A stretch of 8,171 nt of DNA from Alistipes sp. (GTDB lineage: Bacteria; Bacteroidota; Bacteroidia; Bacteroidales; Rikenellaceae). The notes beneath the pieces are model-generated. The model was not told the origin of the DNA, did no database searches, and saw nothing but the letters and a program-made list of their open reading frames with translations. Below are positions 1 to 7,264 of the stretch, in pieces. The translations under genes and the position numbers were made by a program. The stretch lies in contig JAFZDR010000184.1 of NCBI GenBank assembly GCA_017561105.1, positions 1 through 8,171 on the forward strand, in the 5' to 3' direction. Numbering within the stretch: position 1 is the stretch's first letter; every line of letters starts with the position of its first letter.

Positions 1-534
1 GACCTTCGCTATGGCGCCTATTTCGCAAATGCACAGACAGGCCATTCGCACGGACTTGTATGGCCGTTATTGATGAAATATCGTGGAAATGAGAATTTTA
101 TAAGCAGCTACTATCTCTACGAGGTGTCGATGCCGAAGCCGTTCCGTCTCTCCGAGCAGTATCTTATCCGTGCCGAGGCATATTGCCGTCAGGGCGACTA
201 CTCGAAGGCGTCGAACGACCTTACAAAGTTGCGTTCGGCTCGCTATGAGTCGGGTAAGGGCTCGATGACCGTCAATGCCGATAATTGGTTGAATAATATC
301 GCCAATGAGCGTGTTCGCGAGTTGTATATGGAGGGACACCGCTTGCAGGATATCAAGCGTTGGGGTAGCGACTACAGAGAAGGCAATGGCTTTGAGCGCA
401 CTCCGCAGACCAACTCGTTGGAGGAGGGTAGCACTTTGAAGAAGAGAGCCGATGACTATATGTTTGTATGGCCAATCCCTCGTCACGAGGTTGAGGCTCC
501 GGGCTCGAAGGTTGAACAGAATGAGGGCTACTAA
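1..534 (+). CDS. SusD/RagB-family nutrient-binding outer-membrane lipoprotein, C-terminal part (5' end outside window)
   Basis: The frame is open from base 1 and gives the last 177 residues; SusD proteins are usually about 500-600 residues, so roughly the first two thirds lie upstream. SusD proteins are surface lipoproteins that cap a SusC TonB-dependent barrel and deliver oligosaccharides or peptides to it. Visible family signatures are the TPR-like helix around residues 52-75 (YLIRAEAY then GDYSKASNDLTKLR), the NERVRELYMEGHR helix at about 102-114 running into LQDIKRWG (to 122), and the typical end, WPIPRHEVE followed by QNEGY, close to the PIP...QNPGY ending of the family. It is the first visible gene of a run of lipoprotein genes, and a susC gene is expected just upstream. 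The substrate cannot be read from this fragment; the protease downstream points to peptides (inference). Family assignment is firm. Confidence 0.95.
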   Translation, partial: DLRYGAYFANAQTGHSHGLVWPLLMKYRGNENFISSYYLYEVSMPKPFRLSEQYLIRAEAYCRQGDYSKASNDLTKLRSARYESGKGSMTVNADNWLNNIANERVRELYMEGHRLQDIKRWGSDYREGNGFERTPQTNSLEEGSTLKKRADDYMFVWPIPRHEVEAPGSKVEQNEGY

Positions 535-547
535 AATGGAGAAGATT

Positions 548-1480
548 ATGAAGAAGATACTAAATATATTTGTGATTCTCGCCATCGTAGCAGGCGTAGT
601 GTCGTGTAAGGAGCAATATATCACCTACAACGACACCGAGTATCTGATATTCTCAGATACGCTCTCTACAAATGCCGTTTTGGCAACAGGCGAGCCTTTT
701 AAGGTGGCTGTATCATCGACCGTAAAGCGTAACTACGACCGTACCTACGCAGTTGAGATTATCGACAAGGGTAGCAACGCTATCGAGGGTGTACACTACC
801 GCCTGAAGTCTAACACCTTCACTATTCCGGCAGGTAAACTCGCTGCCGATATCGAGGTGTTGGGTAACTACGACAATTTCGAGCCAACCGATTCGCTCGG
901 TTTTACCTTGCAGTTGGTTATGCCTGACGAGTTGAAGTGGGATCTCTATCCCGAGCACAATCGCACCAAGGTTGTGATGTTCAAATCGTGCCCATTCGAC
1001 ATTAACGAGTGGGGTGGTACCGAGTTGGAGCCTCGCTATTGTCTGCTCAGTTCGTTGTTGCTCTATAGCTATCCTGGTACAAACACCTCGTATCAGCGAT
1101 TGGTGAAGTGCTACAAGCATAAGAACAAGGCGAATACGATCGTTATGGACGACCTATTCTACGATGGTTACGATGTTGAACTCACATTCAATACCGAGAA
1201 TCCGTCGGAGCCAACCTTGACATTGGCGGCAGATCAGGTCATCGGAGATGAGCTTTCGGTGTTGGGCATCGAGTGGGGCGATGGTAAGATCCTCGCTCAG
1301 ACAAGCCCTGCGGGTACATATGTATCGTCGTACAATGCGTGTCAGAAGTATGCACAGCTCTATGTGCGAATGTATATCAAGAACTACACCGAGCTTGTCG
1401 GTTATGTCGGCGACTTCTACAATATCCTTGAGTGGGTATCTAAGGAGGAGGCCGAGGAGATTATGCGTGAAGGATTATAG
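548..1480 (+). CDS. SusD-adjacent lipoprotein, DUF4843/DUF4984-like
   Basis: 310 residues. The ATG at 548 is chosen because it begins a textbook lipoprotein signal (MKK, a hydrophobic stretch, then the VVSC lipobox with Cys20) and has GGAGA a few bases upstream. An in-frame ATG at 536, one base after the susD stop, would add only MEKI and is the alternative. After Cys20 comes KEQ, an acidic/polar stretch compatible with surface export. The N-terminal half looks like a DUF4843-type beta-sandwich, with IEGVHY at 79-84 and IPAGK at 93-97, the usual pair in that fold. The C-terminal half (about 150-310) contains DLFYDGYDVELTFNTE, IEWGDGK and GYVGDFYNILEW, which I associate with DUF4984; both domain names are from memory. 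Such proteins commonly sit just after susD and are probably accessory subunits of the SusCD complex. No catalytic motif is visible. It ends in TAG. Confidence 0.88.
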   Translation: MKKILNIFVILAIVAGVVSCKEQYITYNDTEYLIFSDTLSTNAVLATGEPFKVAVSSTVKRNYDRTYAVEIIDKGSNAIEGVHYRLKSNTFTIPAGKLAADIEVLGNYDNFEPTDSLGFTLQLVMPDELKWDLYPEHNRTKVVMFKSCPFDINEWGGTELEPRYCLLSSLLLYSYPGTNTSYQRLVKCYKHKNKANTIVMDDLFYDGYDVELTFNTENPSEPTLTLAADQVIGDELSVLGIEWGDGKILAQTSPAGTYVSSYNACQKYAQLYVRMYIKNYTELVGYVGDFYNILEWVSKEEAEEIMREGL

Positions 1481-1506
1481 TTGTCGAACAAAAAATATAA
1501 AAAGAT

Positions 1507-2781
1507 ATGAAAAAGATTGTTTTAACCATACTTTGCGGTGCAGCAATGATGTTGGCATCGTGCGTAAATAGCGGTGGTGAAGTAGTTAAGCCAACCTTCC
1601 CTGAGGTTACATACGCAACAGTAGAGATTGGCGGTTCGTACGAGCTCACTTTTGTTGCAGCTCACAGTTATCAGATCAGCCTCGATTCGGAGTCGCAGCG
1701 ATATGCAACTCTCAGCTATGAGGGTGAGGCAGGATATGACTTCTATGGTCAGGCAGGCGAGCAGACATACACTGTGAAGATTAAGCCTAACCTCACACCG
1801 AGCTATGCTAAGGATCTCAAGGTTAATGTAAACTTGACCATGGAGGGCTACACCGAGTTGTTGGCACTCTATACCATTCCTCGTGCACCATACGAGATTA
1901 ACCTCTTTGGCCGTATCAATGCCGGCTTCGAGGAGACTTGCAAATCGGTTTGCGAGGAGGGTCATCCGGCTGACAGCCCGTTTGCTTATTGTGGAAACAA
2001 GTACACAATCCGCCACTATTCGGAGAATGATGCCGTAGAGGGCAATATGGTTATTTGGCACGACTATCCACGCGCAAACTTCAACTATGTAATCTATGTG
2101 AAGGATGAGTCGGGTAAGTTCGTGGCTGTAGGCGATGGCGACAGCGAGTCGGGCGTGCAGACTTGGGTTGAGATGGTTACCTTCTCGGGTAAGGATACCA
2201 GCAGCACATCAACCGATAAAACTAAGATTTGGCAGAAGTTCCGCCTCTATATGGATATCAACTCTAAGTATGCTCACAGAACCGAGGGCGTAGGTTACGA
2301 GGCTTTTGTAAATATGGAGGATGAGAATGGCGACGCTGTTGTGTCGGTTTACCATGTATTCGATCCATCGAAGGTGGTTGTTACCGAGACGTTCTTCGGC
2401 TTGGCAAACCCTGAGTTGGCTAAGTCTAAGGGCGTGAAGTTGGAGGGCGAAGGCCACTACTTTACACTCACAATTCCGACTTCGGACATTATTACCGAGA
2501 ACCATGCAGCTGCTACATTGAAGATTGAGGGTTATAGCGAGGTATATCCGTCGATTGCACAGGAGAAGCTCTTGAACTTGGTACACAACAAGGAGGAGGG
2601 TACTCTCTATATCGCTCTCAAGGAGGGCGCCGATATGGAGCAGTTGCTTCGCAATGACACTTTGACTATTGCTGTGCTTGGCGATGTTGCAGAGGAGTAT
2701 AGCGTATCGGTAGTCTTCGAGTGGAGTACCAAAGAGGAGGAGCTCGACGAGATGCCTGAGGAGGGAGAGTCGAAGCGATAA
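1507..2781 (+). CDS. Beta-rich surface lipoprotein of unknown function (possibly DUF5003-like)
   Basis: 424 residues, starting 26 bases after the previous stop. The upstream stretch is A/T-rich (AAAAAATATAAAAAGAT), the usual Bacteroidota start context, with no Shine-Dalgarno site. The signal peptide is MKK, a hydrophobic segment, then the LASC lipobox with Cys19; the mature protein begins CVNSGGE. I do not firmly recognise the family; DUF5003 is a tentative recollection. Residues about 30-130 read as an Ig/BACON-like beta domain (ATVEIGGSYELTF, later YTVKIKPNL). The rest alternates short strands and polar loops, with a Thr/Ser/Lys-rich linker (KDTSSTSTDKTK). The tail from about residue 407 is strongly acidic (KEEELDEMPEEGE). 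No enzyme motif is visible. Its place behind SusD and gene 2 suggests an accessory ligand-binding lipoprotein of the same import complex. Coding status is very secure; function is not. Confidence 0.85.
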   Translation: MKKIVLTILCGAAMMLASCVNSGGEVVKPTFPEVTYATVEIGGSYELTFVAAHSYQISLDSESQRYATLSYEGEAGYDFYGQAGEQTYTVKIKPNLTPSYAKDLKVNVNLTMEGYTELLALYTIPRAPYEINLFGRINAGFEETCKSVCEEGHPADSPFAYCGNKYTIRHYSENDAVEGNMVIWHDYPRANFNYVIYVKDESGKFVAVGDGDSESGVQTWVEMVTFSGKDTSSTSTDKTKIWQKFRLYMDINSKYAHRTEGVGYEAFVNMEDENGDAVVSVYHVFDPSKVVVTETFFGLANPELAKSKGVKLEGEGHYFTLTIPTSDIITENHAAATLKIEGYSEVYPSIAQEKLLNLVHNKEEGTLYIALKEGADMEQLLRNDTLTIAVLGDVAEEYSVSVVFEWSTKEEELDEMPEEGESKR

Positions 2782-2832
2782 ACTCAGACGAAGCCAAATT
2801 TAGAATAGAGAAAAAAGAAAACTTTATTAGTG
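2782..2832 (+). other. 51-base intergenic gap, no regulatory element recognised
   Basis: This is the longest gap between genes in the window. It is A-rich (for example AGAGAAAAAAGAAAAC), consistent with an A-rich Bacteroidota translation leader for the LRR gene. I see neither the TTTG and TAnnTTTG pair of Bacteroidota sigma factor promoters nor a hairpin followed by a T-run, so the operon appears to continue through it. Confidence 0.5.
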
Positions 2833-4908
2833 ATGAGATTTATAAAGATAAACATATTCGCAATTGCGATGGCGATTCTCTTCGTACAGGGTTGTACGAC
2901 AGATCAGACCGTCGATCTTCGCGAGAAAGATTACGGATATGTTCAATTCAAACTGTACAAGAGCGCGTCGTATAACCCTGCGACAAAAGCATCGCGTGCA
3001 GAGTTGGTGGATGAGCTCGAATATCTTGCTGAAGCTTGCAAGATCGAGGTGAACCTCTACGACGAGAACAATCGTATCATCCGCCAAACTTTGGTACTCT
3101 CGGCAGCAGATAGCGACGCTGCAGAGTTTGGTCTGCGCAGCGACAAATTGAAGTTGCTGTCGGGTAGCTACAAGCTCGGAAAGATTGCACTTTTTGATGC
3201 ACTCGATGTTGAGTTGTATAACAGCGTTCCGACATCGAATCTCCAATTTACGGTTGTTGAGGGTGGCCTCACACAGCACGATATTGCAGTGGATGTTGCT
3301 CCGCGCGGTAAAATTCGCTTCTCGCTTGTGAAGGATTTGTCGAGCTTTACTCAAAATCCTGCTACACGAGCATCGCGAGAGCGCGAGTACACTTTCGATG
3401 AGATTAAGTATGTGGATATCGCGGTTAAGCGCGTGGCAAATAACAACACTATCGGTGATGTTATCTTGTTCGAGAATCTTCCGGCTAAGTTCTCACAGCA
3501 CTTCGACGAGGAGAACTATCAGAACGACAAGGAGGGCTGGAAGACATCCTCTATCCTCTGCGATACACTTATCTCACTCGAGGCCGACACCTATCGTGTA
3601 GTGTCGTATGTAACCAAGAGTAAGAAGGGCGATGGTAACACCTTGGAGATTAACGATAAGCCGGCTTTGATCGAGTTTACGGTTGCAGACAATCAGATTA
3701 CCGAGCCTAAGGTTAAGATTGCACTCTACGAGTCGGACGAGTACATCAAGGATAACTACGCTTTGTACGAGATTTGGAAGAGTCTCGATGGCGAGAATTG
3801 GTGCTACGACGGTGAGAGCTATACTCGCGGTACAAATTGGGACTTCAACAAGGATGTAGATTTGTGGTGCGAGCAGCCGGGTGTTCAGGTGCACTCGAAT
3901 GGTCGTGTTGCCCGTATCGATTTGAGCAACTTTGGCTTCAAGGGCCATATGTCGCCGGCTATCGGTCAGCTCACCGAGTTGATAGAGTTGTACCTCGGTA
4001 CTCACAATGATACCAATATAATATATGATCCATCGCTCGATATGAAGCGTTCGCACTCGGAGCGTCAGCGCTCTATGTTCGATGATCAGCGAGCGTACCT
4101 GCAGGCAATTCACCCTGCATTACAGATGTCGGAGCCTTGTGCCCGTGCACTTATCGAGAAGGGTCTGACTTCGCCGGCTATGGCTCTCTACGAGAAGTAT
4201 GGCGAGTCGGAGATTATCGACAAGATGAGTGGCAAGCAGACTATCCGCAAGTACGATATGAACCACGGAACGCTCATAAATGGCTTGCTCTCGTTGCCAA
4301 AGGAGATTGGTAACCTGAAGAAGGTTGAGACCCTGAATATCGCAAATGGTACAATCGCGGAGTTGCCTGCCGAGATTGCGCAGATGGAGTCGCTCTCGTC
4401 GATCGAGATTTACAACTGCCCTGAGATGAAGAAATTCCCTGTCGAGATTGGCGAGTTGCCAATGTTGCGCTCGGTGAATATCTCGAACAACAAGCAGTGG
4501 TCGAGCGAGGAGATTGAGAAGGGTATCGAGGCTTTGGCGAAGGGTGCTTCGCGTAAGTCTATCGAGATTTTGTATGCTCGTGAGAATAACATCACAAAGC
4601 TTCCGAAGAAGTGGTTTGGCTCGGATGACGAGGGCTTTGAGGCTATGGGATTGTTGGACTTGGCATTCAATAAGATTTCGACTCTCGAGCCTCTCGGTAA
4701 GGAGGTGGCATTTATCCAACTCTATCTCGATAATAACCAGATTGAGAACATCCCGCACGATAAGGATGGTTACTATTGCGGTTACGACGATGTTGAGAAC
4801 TTCTCGGTGAACTACAACAAGTTGACCAAGATTCCTAATATCTTCAACTCGAACAGCACCTATGCAATGAATGCTGTAAGCTTTGGTGGCAATCAGATTA
4901 CAGGGTGA
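2833..4908 (+). CDS. DUF4458-type leucine-rich-repeat surface lipoprotein, N-terminal 691 residues up to an in-frame TGA
   Basis: The ATG at 2833 is preferred over the GTG at 2830. It starts MRFIKINIF and reaches a VQGC lipobox with Cys21. Residues about 35-300 form two related beta-sandwich modules: FKLYKSASY...NPATKASRAE (48 onward) and RFSLVKDLSS...NPATRASRE (175 onward), in the DUF4458 style. A leucine-rich-repeat N-cap follows at about 307-357 (DNYALYEIWKSLDGENW, NWDF, QPGV). LRRs then begin: RVARIDLSNFGFKGHMSPA (about 358), LPKEIGNLKKVETLNIAN, LPAEIAQMESLSSIEI, FPVEIGELPMLRSVNISNN (484-553), ITKLPKKWFG, and more to 691. The frame stops at TGA 4906-4908 in the middle of a repeat (GGNQITG), and the same frame continues after it to the family's usual C-terminus at 5532. 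So this is the front part of an 899-residue protein. The likely role is surface ligand binding. Whether a functional full-length protein is made is uncertain. Confidence 0.85.
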   Translation: MRFIKINIFAIAMAILFVQGCTTDQTVDLREKDYGYVQFKLYKSASYNPATKASRAELVDELEYLAEACKIEVNLYDENNRIIRQTLVLSAADSDAAEFGLRSDKLKLLSGSYKLGKIALFDALDVELYNSVPTSNLQFTVVEGGLTQHDIAVDVAPRGKIRFSLVKDLSSFTQNPATRASREREYTFDEIKYVDIAVKRVANNNTIGDVILFENLPAKFSQHFDEENYQNDKEGWKTSSILCDTLISLEADTYRVVSYVTKSKKGDGNTLEINDKPALIEFTVADNQITEPKVKIALYESDEYIKDNYALYEIWKSLDGENWCYDGESYTRGTNWDFNKDVDLWCEQPGVQVHSNGRVARIDLSNFGFKGHMSPAIGQLTELIELYLGTHNDTNIIYDPSLDMKRSHSERQRSMFDDQRAYLQAIHPALQMSEPCARALIEKGLTSPAMALYEKYGESEIIDKMSGKQTIRKYDMNHGTLINGLLSLPKEIGNLKKVETLNIANGTIAELPAEIAQMESLSSIEIYNCPEMKKFPVEIGELPMLRSVNISNNKQWSSEEIEKGIEALAKGASRKSIEILYARENNITKLPKKWFGSDDEGFEAMGLLDLAFNKISTLEPLGKEVAFIQLYLDNNQIENIPHDKDGYYCGYDDVENFSVNYNKLTKIPNIFNSNSTYAMNAVSFGGNQITG
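4906..4908 (+). other. In-frame TGA interrupting the LRR lipoprotein gene
   Basis: The codons around it read ATT ACA GGG TGA GAG GGC GAG GAG, with no shift in frame. Upstream and downstream sequence in this same frame is LRR protein, and no other stop occurs until the TAA at 5530-5532. A single base change from a sense codon (for example GGA, CGA, TGG, TGT or TGC) would explain it. It is the only in-frame TGA in about 2,680 codons read in this window. The complete genes here end in TAA or TAG. Confidence 0.9.
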
Positions 4909-4953
4909 GAGGGCGAGGAGAATGGCACATATAAGGGTATCAAGTGTAAGACC

Positions 4954-5532
4954 TTGACCTTGTCGATGAATCCGTTGAAAGAGTATCCTAAGGCGTTGTC
5001 GGATTCGAACTCATTGTTCGAGTATCTCGTTGCAAGCGCTTGCCAGATTGAGGAGATTCCGAAGGGGTGCTTCTCGCACAAGAATGCGATAAACCATATG
5101 TCGTTCGACCTCTCGTATAACCGATTGAAGAAGTTACCAAGTGACTTCCACGCGGGAAATATGCCATACTTGTATGGTATGGACCTCTCGTTCAACCGCT
5201 TCGAGGAGTTCCCATACCTTCCGCTCGATGCTGCAGGCTTGACCGTCTTGGCAGTGCGCAGTCAGCGTAACGATAAGGGCGAGCGTTGCTTGCGCGAGTG
5301 GCCGCAGGGTATCTACCAGCATGTAGGTTTGCGTGGTTTGTATCTTGGTTCGAACGATTTGCGCACAATTGACGATACCATTTCTACATTGTGTTACTAC
5401 CTCGATATCAGCGATAACCCGAATATCGTATTCGATGCTTCGGATATCTGCTACGCTTGGCAGGTAGGTGCATATATCCTCTTCTACGATAAGACGCAGA
5501 AGATATTGAATTGCGATTTAATGTTGGAGTAA
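4954..5532 (+). pseudogene. C-terminal part of the same LRR lipoprotein, downstream of the in-frame TGA
   Basis: Coding resumes right after the TGA (EGEENGTYKGIKCKTL from 4909); the first possible restart codons are TTG 4954 and ATG 4966. This piece holds about 192 residues and carries the remaining repeats: LTLSMNPLKEYPKAL, FDLSYNRLKKLPSDF, MDLSFNRFEEFPYLPL, LRGLYLGSNDLRTI and YLDISDNPNIVF. It ends in a capping segment (CYAWQVGAYILFYDKTQ, then a Cys-Asp near the end) that I recognise as the usual terminus of these LRR lipoproteins. It has no signal peptide, no lipobox and no Shine-Dalgarno site placed for the restart codons, so alone it would stay in the cytoplasm and have no evident use. 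It is best treated as part of one broken or read-through gene spanning 2833-5532, not as an independent gene. Confidence 0.8.
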
Positions 5533-5535
5533 AGC

Positions 5536-5540
5536 GGAGG
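5536..5540 (+). promoter_or_regulatory. Strong Shine-Dalgarno site of the BACON/LRR gene
   Basis: GGAGG lies eight bases before the ATG at 5549, in the 16-base gap after the preceding TAA. It is a near-perfect anti-SD match, unusual for Bacteroidota, where most starts (as at 1507 and 2833 here) depend on A-rich leaders. It fixes the start at 5549 over the in-frame ATG at 5555 and should let this gene be translated independently of the interrupted gene before it. Confidence 0.6.
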
Positions 5541-5548
5541 TTAGAAGT

Positions 5549-7264
5549 ATGAAGATGAAAAACTATATATTGATAATGGCAATGGCGCTTATGGCGTCGG
5601 TTGCTTGTACTAACGATCAGAGTGTCGATTTCGCTACCGATCGCCGCGAGATTAAGGTTGGCGCAAATGGTGGTGTCGAGAAGGTTAAAATCTCCTCTAA
5701 CGATGCGTGGGTTGCTACCGTAGGTATGCAGGAGGATGGAACTCCAAACCCATGGATTACCGTATCGCCGGCTAATGGCCGCGGCTCGGTAACTTGCGAC
5801 ATTCAGATCGACTCGGCTTTGACAACATTGCCTCGTCAGGCTGTGGTTACAATCCAGAATATTGTGGATAACAGTCAGAAGAAGATAACCATCAAGCAGG
5901 ATGGATATACCTACAAGCTTGAGGTTGATAAGAACGATGTCGAGGTGAAGAAGTATGCCGAATTTGGCAAACGATATTTCGATGTTGTAGTCAAGACAAA
6001 CTTCGATTTCGAGGTGAAGATTCCGCAGAGTGCACAGCATTGGGTATCTCAGGAGACTGCATCGAAGATGGGAGCATCGTATCAGCTCAACCTCGACCGT
6101 GGTGTTCGACCTCGCGAGGTTAAGGTGCGCTTCAATTGGAAGATCAACAACTCGGCAGAGGTGCGTTTGGCCGATATTAAGTTTGTGCCTAAGAGCGATA
6201 TCGAGGTTGCTCACAGCGATATCTTGAGCGTATCTCAGGAGGCTGCCGAGCCAATTATTCCGGATACTCGTGCGGGCGATTCGTTGGCTCTGTTGAACAT
6301 TGCCAACACAATGCAGTGCTGGAATCCGTACGACACTTCGGTTTCGATGGATTCGTGGAGTGGCGTTACCTTGTGGGAGGAGCGCATGAAGGGCTGTAAG
6401 CCTGAGTGGGTTGGTCGTGTCAAGAGAGTGGAGATATTCCTCTGCAATGCGTACGAGGGCTTGCCATACGAGGTTCGCTACTTGACCGCAGCCGAGGAGA
6501 TCTACATCTTCTCGAACGAGAACTCGATGTTGAAGAGCCTCGATCTCGGCGAGGATATCCTCGAGTTGAAGGATCTGAAGCGTCTGACCGTTGCAGCATT
6601 CGGATTGTCGTCGTTGCCTGAGAACTTTGCTATGCCAAACTTGGAGTATCTCGACCTCGGCTCGAACAACTTCCAGAAGATTCCGGCATCTATTAACCCA
6701 ACCAACTTGCCAAAGTTGCGTGCCTTGGTTCTGAATGCGCAGCAGCGTCATGCCGTATCGGATTTGAGTAACACGGTATATCCTGTCGAGGAGTTGGGTG
6801 GTCTTGTCGAGGAGGAGAAGTTCCCTGAGCATCTGCTCTTGTGGGGCTTGGATACCTTGGTATTGAGCGTAAACTACCTCCATGGCGAGCTGCCATCGTT
6901 CGAGGGTCGCAGCGATGTTCCGGTATGGACCGAGGCTGAGGTTATCGCAGCCGATACATTGCCACGCGAGTTGATAGGTGTACCTAAGATTATGCCTACA
7001 ACCAAAACCTTCCGTATCAACCATAACCGTCTTTCGGGCGAACTTCCAAAGTGGTTGTTGATGCACCCTGCACTCGACTGGTGGGTACCATTCAGCTTGG
7101 TATTCCCACAGGAGGGACGATACTCGGATGGTACAAAGGCGGGCTTTACAAATGAGCCGCCAAGCCTTGTCGAATACTACACCAAGTGGTACCCTAATAA
7201 GAAGTTGGCCGACTCTATCAACGAGGATACATCGGTTGAGGAGGATGGAACTATAACGAAGTAA
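5549..7264 (+). CDS. BACON-domain and leucine-rich-repeat surface lipoprotein
   Basis: 571 residues. The signal peptide MKMKNYILIMAMALM runs to a SVAC lipobox with Cys20. Residues about 33-117 form a BACON domain: IKVGANGGVEKVKISSNDAW, then PWITVSPANGRGSV, then QAVVTIQN and KKITIKQDG, the usual order of this all-beta, ligand- or spacer-type fold. A second, more divergent BACON-like unit spans about 120-235 and ends ILSVSQEA. An LRR N-cap follows at about 244-276 (GDSLALLNIANTMQCW ... WSGVTLW), then LRRs: LKDLKRLTVAAFGLSSLP, LEYLDLGSNNFQKIP (about 338-385), LDTLVLSVNYLHGELP (about 434) and TFRINHNRLSGELPKWLL (about 487). No catalytic motif is visible. The layout parallels the preceding LRR protein and its post-Cys sequence is nearly the same (CTNDQSVD against CTTDQTVD). 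It is probably a surface adhesin or binding protein of the same system. The stop codon overlaps the start of the protease gene. Confidence 0.9.
   Translation: MKMKNYILIMAMALMASVACTNDQSVDFATDRREIKVGANGGVEKVKISSNDAWVATVGMQEDGTPNPWITVSPANGRGSVTCDIQIDSALTTLPRQAVVTIQNIVDNSQKKITIKQDGYTYKLEVDKNDVEVKKYAEFGKRYFDVVVKTNFDFEVKIPQSAQHWVSQETASKMGASYQLNLDRGVRPREVKVRFNWKINNSAEVRLADIKFVPKSDIEVAHSDILSVSQEAAEPIIPDTRAGDSLALLNIANTMQCWNPYDTSVSMDSWSGVTLWEERMKGCKPEWVGRVKRVEIFLCNAYEGLPYEVRYLTAAEEIYIFSNENSMLKSLDLGEDILELKDLKRLTVAAFGLSSLPENFAMPNLEYLDLGSNNFQKIPASINPTNLPKLRALVLNAQQRHAVSDLSNTVYPVEELGGLVEEEKFPEHLLLWGLDTLVLSVNYLHGELPSFEGRSDVPVWTEAEVIAADTLPRELIGVPKIMPTTKTFRINHNRLSGELPKWLLMHPALDWWVPFSLVFPQEGRYSDGTKAGFTNEPPSLVEYYTKWYPNKKLADSINEDTSVEEDGTITK

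Noticed and set aside
1481..1506. Promoter in the AT-rich gap before gene 3
   Set aside because: The 26-base gap (AAAAAATATAAAAAG) has no room for, or match to, the TTTG/TAnnTTTG promoter; it fits an A-rich translation leader.
1248..1571. A + strand frame spanning the end of gene 2 and the start of gene 3
   Set aside because: It is out of frame with both lipoprotein genes, is Arg/Ser/Met-rich as expected of an off-frame reading, and overlaps a clear lipobox gene.
67..4758. Other long minus-strand frames (for example 67-624, 713-1120, 1522-2061, 3574-4113, 4120-4758)
   Set aside because: They are shadows of the + strand genes caused by the same codon bias; none shows recognisable protein features.
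4906..4990. TGA as selenocysteine with a SECIS element
   Set aside because: Only a weak 5-bp stem (TCAAG/CTTGA, 8-base loop) lies downstream, without a SECIS-like layout, and an LRR binding protein has no redox site that would need selenocysteine.
5408..7066. A 552-codon open frame on the minus strand opposite the BACON/LRR gene
   Set aside because: Its codons are in register with the sense codons, so antisense stops need sense TTA, CTA or TCA, which this genome rarely uses (it prefers TTG, CTC and TCG). The translation has no domain, signal peptide or plausible composition. The sense gene is well supported.
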